A stretch of 64,000 nucleotides of DNA from Odontesthes bonariensis (lineage: Eukaryota > Chordata > Actinopteri > Atheriniformes > Atherinopsidae): NCBI RefSeq assembly GCF_027942865.1, contig NC_134527.1, forward strand, positions 664,248 through 728,247, read 5' to 3'. The translations under genes and the position numbers were made by a program. The notes beneath the pieces are model-generated. The model made no database searches and was not told the origin of the DNA. It saw only the letters and a program-made list of their open reading frames with translations. Below, piece after piece: positions 58,124-64,000 of this stretch (its first letter is position 1; every line of letters starts with the position of its first letter).

Positions 58124-59925
58124 CACTGGTTACACACTGGTTACACACTGGTTAAACACTGGTTACACACTGGTTAAACACTGGTTAAACACTGGTTACA
58201 CACTGGTTACACACTGGTTACACACTGGTTAAACACTGGTTACACACTGGTTACACAATGGTTAAACACTGGTTACACACTGGTTACACACTGGTTACAC
58301 ACTGGTAAAAAACTGGTTACACACTGGTTAAACACTGGTTACACACTGGTTAAACAGTGGTTACACAATGGTTAAACACTGGTTAAACACTGGTTACACA
58401 CTGGTTAAACACTGGTTAAACACTGGTTAAACACTGGTTACACATTGGTTAAACACTGGTTACACAATGGTTAAACACTGGTTACACACTGGTTACACAC
58501 TGGTTAAACACTTGTTACACACTGGTTAAACACTGGTTACACATTGGTTACACACTGGTTAAACACTGGTTAAACACTGGTTACACATTGGTTAAACACT
58601 GGTTACACACTGGTTAAACACTGGTTACACACTGGTTAAACACTGGTTAAACACTGGTTACACACTGGTTAAACACTGGTTACACACTTTTTAAACACTG
58701 GTTAAACACTGGTTAAACACTGGTTAAACACTGGTTACACACTGGTTAAACACTGGTTAAACACTGGTTACACACTGGTTAAACACTGGTTAAACACTGG
58801 TTACACACTGGTTAAACACTGGTTACACACTGGTTAAACACTTGTTACACACTGGTTAAACACTGGTTACACACTGGTTAAACACTGGTTACACACTGGT
58901 TAAACACTGGTTAAACACTGGTTACACACTGGTTACACACTGGTTAAACACTGGTTACACACTTTTTAAACACTGGTTAAACACTGGTTACACACTGGTT
59001 AAACACTGGTTACACACTGGTTAAACACTGGTTACACACTGGTTAAACACTGGTTAAACACTGGTTACACACTGGTTAAACACTGGTTAAACACTGGTTA
59101 CACACTGGTTAAACACTGGTTACACACTGGTTAAACACTGGTTAAACACTGGTTACACACTGGTTAAACACTGGTTACACACTGGTTAAACACTGGTTAA
59201 ACACTGGTTACACACTGGTTAAACACTGGTTACACACTGGTTAAACACTGGTTAAACACTGGTTACACACTGGTTAAACACTGGTTAAACACTGGTTACA
59301 CACTGGTTACACACTGGTTAAACACTGGTTACACACTGGTTAAACACTGGTTACACACTGGTTAAACACTGGTTAAACACTGGTTACACACTGGTTAAAC
59401 ACTGGTTACACACTGGTTAAACACTGGTTAAACACTGGTTACACACTGGTTAAACACTGGTTAAACACTGGTTACACACTGGTTAAACACTGGTTACACA
59501 CTGGTTACACACTGGTTACACACTGGTTAAACACTGGTTAAACACTGGTTACACACTGGTTACACACTGGTTAAATGCTGGTTAAACACTGGTTAAACAC
59601 TGGTTACACACTGGTTACACACTGGTTACACACTGGTTAAATGTTGGTTAAACACTGGTTACACACTGGTTAAATGCTGGTTAAACACTGGTTAAAGACT
59701 AGTTAAGCAATAGTTAAACACTGGTTAACACTGGTTAAACAATGGTTACACACTGGTTAAACACTGGTTAAACACTGGTTAAACATTGGCTAAAGATTAG
59801 TTACACTCATTAAACATTGGTTAAAGACTAGTTAAAGATTAGTTAAAGATTTGGTAGAGACTAGTTAAGCACTGGTTAAACATTGGCTAAAGACTAGTTA
59901 CACTTATTAAACACTGGTTAAATGC
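58124..59925. repeat. 11-bp minisatellite ACACTGGTTAM downstream of cfap53
   Basis: About 160 units of acactggttac and acactggttaa, degenerating after 59690 (gactagttaaag). It starts about 90 bp after the cfap53 stop, so it may lie within the 3' UTR. Confidence 0.96.
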
Positions 59926-59929
59926 TGGT

Positions 59930-60455
59930 TTAGAGGGAGTTAACTGGTGACAGACCAGAACCCTCTAACAGACATGCTTCAGACCCGTTCAGCTGCCTGT
60001 TGGAGCTGATCCAACCCGCCCTTCTTCTTCTTCTTCTCTGGACAGTGAAGGATAAAACACAGAGTGAGTGAAACACACTGACTCAGAGTGTGTGTGACCA
60101 GGTGAGTTACCTGCAGGATGGTTGGGTAATGTTTACAGAGGGAGATCCAGGCTGAGCCTTCTGTTGGGAAAGAACAGCTGAGTCACTGGTCCTGAACATC
60201 CCATCAGCAGATGTTCCAGATGTTTTCAGCTCTGCTGATGAACAGCTGCCCGCTGCAGAGCTCATTCTTTTCTTTGCTCTGTAAAAGTCCCGCGGTTAGT
60301 TTGAGTGGAGCAATGATAACGAGCGCTGTGGAAACATGTCTGCTGCCCCGGAGCGTTCAGCTCATGGAAGAAGCCGGATCAGACTCAACATGTTCTGCTG
60401 TTGGGAAACACTCTGACGCCTGGCGACGGGCGGACGCCACGACAAACAAATCAAC
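59930..60455. other. Spacer after the 11-bp array
   Basis: Contains an 84-codon open stretch from 60211 (MFQMFSALLMNSCPLQSSFF) with no recognised domain. It runs into the LINE-derived array and may be part of the LINE 3' coding region or neighbouring unique DNA. Confidence 0.3.
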
Positions 60456-60461
60456 AACAAA

Positions 60462-61100
60462 ACAAGCCTTCAGTTATCAGGCCCCTCTCTGTGGAACCAG
60501 CTGCCAGTTTGGGAGGCAGAGCCTTCAGTTATCAGGCCCCTCTCTGTGGAACCAGCTGCCAGTTAGGGAGGCAGAGCCTTCAGTTATCAGGCCCCTCTCT
60601 GAGGAACCAGCTGCCAGTTTGGGAGGCAGAGCCTTCAGTTATCAGGCCCCTCTCTGTGGAACCAGCTGCCAGTTTGGGAGGCAGAGCCTTCAGTTATCAG
60701 GCCCCTCTCTGAGGAACCAGCTGCCAGTTTGGGAGGCAGAGCCTTCAGTTATCAGGCCCCTCTCTGTGGAATCAGCTGCCAGTTTGGGAGGCAGAGCCTT
60801 CAGTTATCAGGCCCCTCTCTGTGGAACCAGCTGCCAGTTTGGGAGGCAGAGCCTTCAGTTATCAGGCTCCTCTCTGTGGAACCAGCTGCCAGTTTGGGAG
60901 GCAGAGCCTTCAGTTATCAGGCCCCTCTCTGTGGAACCAGCTGCCAGTTTGGGAGGCAGAGCCTTCAGTTATCAGGCCCCTCTCTGTGAAACCAGCTGCC
61001 AGTTTGGGAGGCAGAGCCTTCAGTTATCAGGCCCCTCTCTCTGTGGAACCAGCTGCCAGTTTGGGAGGCAGAGCCTTCAGTTATCAGGCCCCTCTCTACC
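60462..61100. repeat. 55-bp minisatellite made from the LINE WNQLP coding segment
   Basis: About 11 copies of a 55-bp unit (ccttcagttatcaggcccct, ctctgtggaaccagctgcca, gtttgggaggcagag). The last copy continues into normal LINE sequence (tctctacctttaagaccagg). Confidence 0.95.
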
Positions 61101-61277
61101 TTTAAGACCAGGCTTAAAACTTTCCTTTCTGATAAAGCTGATAGTTAGTGATGGCTCAGGTGATCCTGAAACATCCCATAGTTAAGCTGCTATAGGCCCA
61201 GCCTGCTGGGGGAGCTCCCATGATGCACCTCTCCATGTACGTGTGACATCATTGTTGTCATTAACTTGTGTTTCTCG

Positions 61278-62369
61278 GGCTGTGTTCGAAACCGCCTACT
61301 TCTCCTACTACCTTTAACTTTTTTTAAGTTCCCGGATGCATACTAGATTCTCCTAAATGTTGGGTATGCATCATGAGGTTACTACTCATACTCAAACTAC
61401 CCAAGATGCAACGTAACGTGACGTCGCCGATCGCCATTTCCTGTCAAAACGTCAGTTTCAAGCTAGCTACAACGAGGGTAGGTTCACTCCCTGTTTTCAA
61501 AACAAAAGCACCAATTGTATGGTAATGGCTTTCCCTATGATAAAAGGCAACGGGTATTTTATTTTGTGAAAATAACCGGAAGTGCGTTAGCTCACTGCGG
61601 CTAGCTTTAGTAGCGCCGAATTCGTGGGAACAAAATGGTAAACAGCCGGTATTTTGTCAGGTTTTCAACACGTTGGGGATCTAAACGACTACTTTCTCAC
61701 CTGAAAATGTTTCAAATGTTGCTAAAGTTTACAGAGTTTAGAGCTTAAGGGAAATCAGCTTCAGGCCGGCTGATTTCAGCTCGGGCAGGAGCGAGATGCA
61801 TTGTGGGTAAACGCTCTGCATACTGTCTGATCAATGAGTATATAGTATGGAAGTATGTAGTATGTAGTGTGTAGTATGTATTATGTAGTATGCAGTATGT
61901 AGTATGCAGTATGGAAGTATGTAGTATGTAGCATGTAGTATGTAGTATGTAGTATGGAAGTATGTAGTATGCAGTATGTAGTATGGAAGTATGTATGTAG
62001 CATGTAGTATGTAGTATGTGGTATGTTGTATGGAAGTATGTAGTATGTAGCATGTAGTATGTAGTATGTAGTATGCAGTATGTAGTATGAAGTATGGAAG
62101 TATGGAAGTATGTAGTATGTAGCATGTAGCATGTAGTATGTAGTATGTAGTATGCAGTATGTTGTATGTAGTATGTAGTATGTAGTATGTAGTATGGAAG
62201 TATGCAGTATGTAGCATGTAGTATGTAGTATGTAGTATGTAGTATGTAGCATGCAGTATACAGTATGTAGTATGTAGTATGTAGTATGTAGTATGCAGTA
62301 TGCAGTATACAGTATGTAGTATGCAGTATGTAGTATGTCGTATGCAGTAGGCGGTTTCGAACACAGCCT
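61278..62369 (-). mobile_element. MITE family M, copy C, with 520-bp array at one terminus
   Basis: Both ends are present: left GGCTGTGTTCGAAACCGCCT and right, reverse-complemented, the same 20 bases. The body 61330-61800 is the reverse complement of copy B. The 7-bp array (61826-62345) lies just inside the right terminus, the same end that is expanded in copy B. A target duplication could not be defined. Confidence 0.85.
61826..62345. repeat. 7-bp repeat GTAGTAT/GCAGTAT
   Basis: About 74 units, the reverse complement of the catacta/catactg units at 51584-53757, with gaagtat and tagcatg variants. It ends in gcagtaggcggtttcg of the MITE terminus. Confidence 0.95.
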
Positions 62370-62665
62370 CCCTCTCAGCAGGTATCTCTGGCCTGGTGTT
62401 ACAGTGTTTGTTGTCCTCTCTTTCCTGTCCTCTCATTCATCAGCTGGTCCAGGCAATGGTTCCTGGTTCTGGTTCTGATGGAGGTTTCAAGTTTCAAACC
62501 TGTTTTTTAAACTGTTTCTGTATGAATTGGACTAATTGGGAGCTTAATAAACTGGATTATGACAGTGTTACAGTGAATCAGACTCTAATTGGCTTGAATT
62601 GTTATCTCTGGAGCTCCTGAGATGACATTTGTTGTGATTTGGGGCTTTATAAATAGACCTGAGTG

Positions 62666-62898
62666 GGAGTTCCCAGGGTTCCTTTGTGCCCTGAGCAGGC
62701 TGTGAGATAAAGCCTGTGGGTGGAGCGGCGGGTGAACGGCTCATACCTGCAGCAGGAGTGGTGGGGAGTGGACTCATTATCTGCTGTGGGAATAACGCTG
62801 AGCTCAGAATTACGCCGAGCTCAGACAGGTCTGGGACCTGCTGCCTCCCGCTCTCTGGATCTGGAGCTTCTCCCACCGAGGACCGACCGGCCAGCAGG
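62666..62898 (+). promoter_or_regulatory. Putative promoter and 5' UTR of a downstream gene
   Basis: Mixed sequence directly after the LINE tail, with no repeats, leading to a start codon in the context gccagcaggATGG. The aataac/agctcagaattacg stretches give no clear TATA box. Confidence 0.3.
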
Positions 62899-62928
62899 AT
62901 GGCCGCTGATTATTACCCCTACAGCAAG
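62899..62928 (+). CDS. Possible first coding exon (MAADYYPYSK) of an unidentified gene
   Basis: ATGG in good Kozak context (cagcaggATGG) opens ten codons, MAADYYPYSK, followed by a strong donor AAG|GTGAGG in phase 0. The remainder would lie beyond the right edge. Ten residues are too few to name a family. Confidence 0.4.
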
Positions 62929-63095
62929 GTGAGGTCCTGGGGGGGGCATATCTGAGGGGTCAGGGAGGAGGGCAGCTCTGCGGGTCAATGTTCACACACA
63001 TCAGCCAGCATTACATCACACTCTGATAACACTCGGCTCGATTTAAAACACGCAGTTCAGACGCCGGCTCGGATTTTTCAATCGTTCCCTTTTAA

Positions 63096-63987
63096 GGCGA
63101 GACAAAAACAGGGATTTTTCATGCAGTGGTCAATTTTTAGATTTTGGGCCAGTCTACCACCTTCATTTATTTCAAAACATAAATTAAAATGTTTATTTCA
63201 TCACATTATCTTTAATGGCGGCAGTACGTTTTGCACAAATTTACCAAAATGAATTCTCCTATTTAAATCTTTAAATGCCGTTTTCTCAAAATCAGTTTTT
63301 GGTATTTTTCCAGTATCAATATCTCAGCCTATGGAGCACCTACTAACACCAAACTTTCCAGTTATACACTTAGCAGTATTCTGAAGATATTTACAGAAGG
63401 ATTTGTTGATAAATCATTCCTGGCCTGATTTATGAGACAGTAAAATCAGAAAATATGGCGAAAATCAATGTTTTTTAGGCTATGGACAGTATCAATATCT
63501 CAGCCTATGGAGCACCTACTAACACCAAACTCTCCAGTTATACACTTAGCAGTATTCTGAAGATATTTACAGAAGGATTTGTTGATAAATCATTCCTGGA
63601 CTGATTTATTTGACATTATAATAAAAAAATATGGCAAAAATTGATGTTTTTTAGGCTATGGACACTATTTTTTGATTTCCTAAGAAAGGAAAGCAGATAT
63701 CCTGAATATCTGCAATATCTGTAATTTTCTTTTCATTTTGTGTGTAAACAAAATGAAAAAAGAATTTTGCACCTGGCTTTATCATATGTTCAGATCTATC
63801 TTCCGGAAATATCTGCAAATGTGCGCATATTTAATGAGATAATGACTAATTTGCATAATTAAACATACAAATTTCTAAAACTTATAATACATTTTTTTTC
63901 ATACTTGTATAAGTAATAAACTGAGGAAGTTTCATGGTGATATCTATTATTTTAAAATATTACCCTATTCACCTGTAGTGTCTCGCC
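63096..63987. mobile_element. 892-bp TTAA-flanked MITE (GGCGAGACA ends) with internal duplication
   Basis: GGCGAGACA follows TTAA at 63092-63095, and TGTCTCGCC precedes TTAA at 63988-63991. Inside, a block of about 177 bp starting at agtatcaatatctcagccta occurs twice (63311 and 63488). The interior is AT-rich and non-coding. Confidence 0.75.
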
Positions 63988-64000
63988 TTAAAATCGGCCG

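Larger units (their letters stand above)
60455..62665 (+). mobile_element. L2/Rex1-like LINE 3' end, interrupted by MITE copy C
   Basis: At 60462-61150 the frame LQLSGPSLWNQLPVWEAE ending in LRPGLKLSFLIK matches the C-terminal tail of L2/Rex1-type ORF2 (WNxLP followed by F/LK-x-FL). The 3' UTR blocks gctgctataggcccagcctg, gggggagctcccatgatgca and, after the MITE, ttcctgtcctctcattcatc and ctgagatgacatttgttgtg with a ggctttataaatag tail follow in the expected order. Confidence 0.65.

Overview
The window is vertebrate nuclear DNA, almost certainly from a ray-finned (teleost) fish. It holds intron-rich genes with GT-AG junctions, a fish-type L1/Tx1 LINE, L2-like LINE tails, many hAT-type DNA transposons with 8-bp target duplications, and an extreme load of minisatellites. 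Roughly half of the window is tandem repeat, so most long open frames are stop-free repeat registers and not genes.

Layout. 1-5531: minus-strand 5' end (exons 1-2) of a DNase II-family gene whose intron 2 holds a 5-kb array of a 13-bp unit. 5.5-12.3 kb: intergenic DNA with transposon remnants (BED-finger hAT piece, TTAA MITE) and six different minisatellites, including a 790-bp tandem duplication. 13.3-14.5 kb: a compact plus-strand GAPR-1/GLIPR2-like CAP gene, lying between two arrays of the same 16-bp unit in opposite orientation (11.83-12.31 and 15.37-19.28 kb). 19.3-27.3 kb: transposon graveyard (long inverted-repeat element, L1 3' fragment, hAT elements, one with a perfect 8-bp target duplication). 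27.48-37.95 kb: a ten-exon plus-strand gasdermin gene (gasdermin-E-like, about 427 aa) with repeats or transposons in most long introns. 38.7-39.7 kb: 6-bp array. 40.8-42.35 kb: probable exons of an unidentified minus-strand gene. 42.65-45.62 kb: a 5'-truncated L1 with 14-bp target duplications, itself split by a hAT MITE. 45.89-58.04 kb: cfap53 (ccdc11), eight exons, 515 aa, with an RFX-type X-box about 190 bp upstream of its ATG. 58.1-59.9 kb: 11-bp array. 60.4-62.7 kb: L2/Rex1-like LINE 3' end with an internal 55-bp array and a nested MITE. 62.9 kb: likely first coding exon of another plus-strand gene. 63.1-64.0 kb: a complete TTAA-flanked MITE.

The genes have no evident shared pathway: lysosomal nuclease, Golgi CAP protein, pyroptotic pore former, ciliary doublet protein. 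What unites the window is its repeat behaviour. Arrays repeatedly begin a few tens of bases after splice donors, run into splice acceptors, carry partial exon copies, or grow out of transposon ends. All coordinates and splice junctions were read by eye; family assignments rest on remembered protein families, not on a database search.
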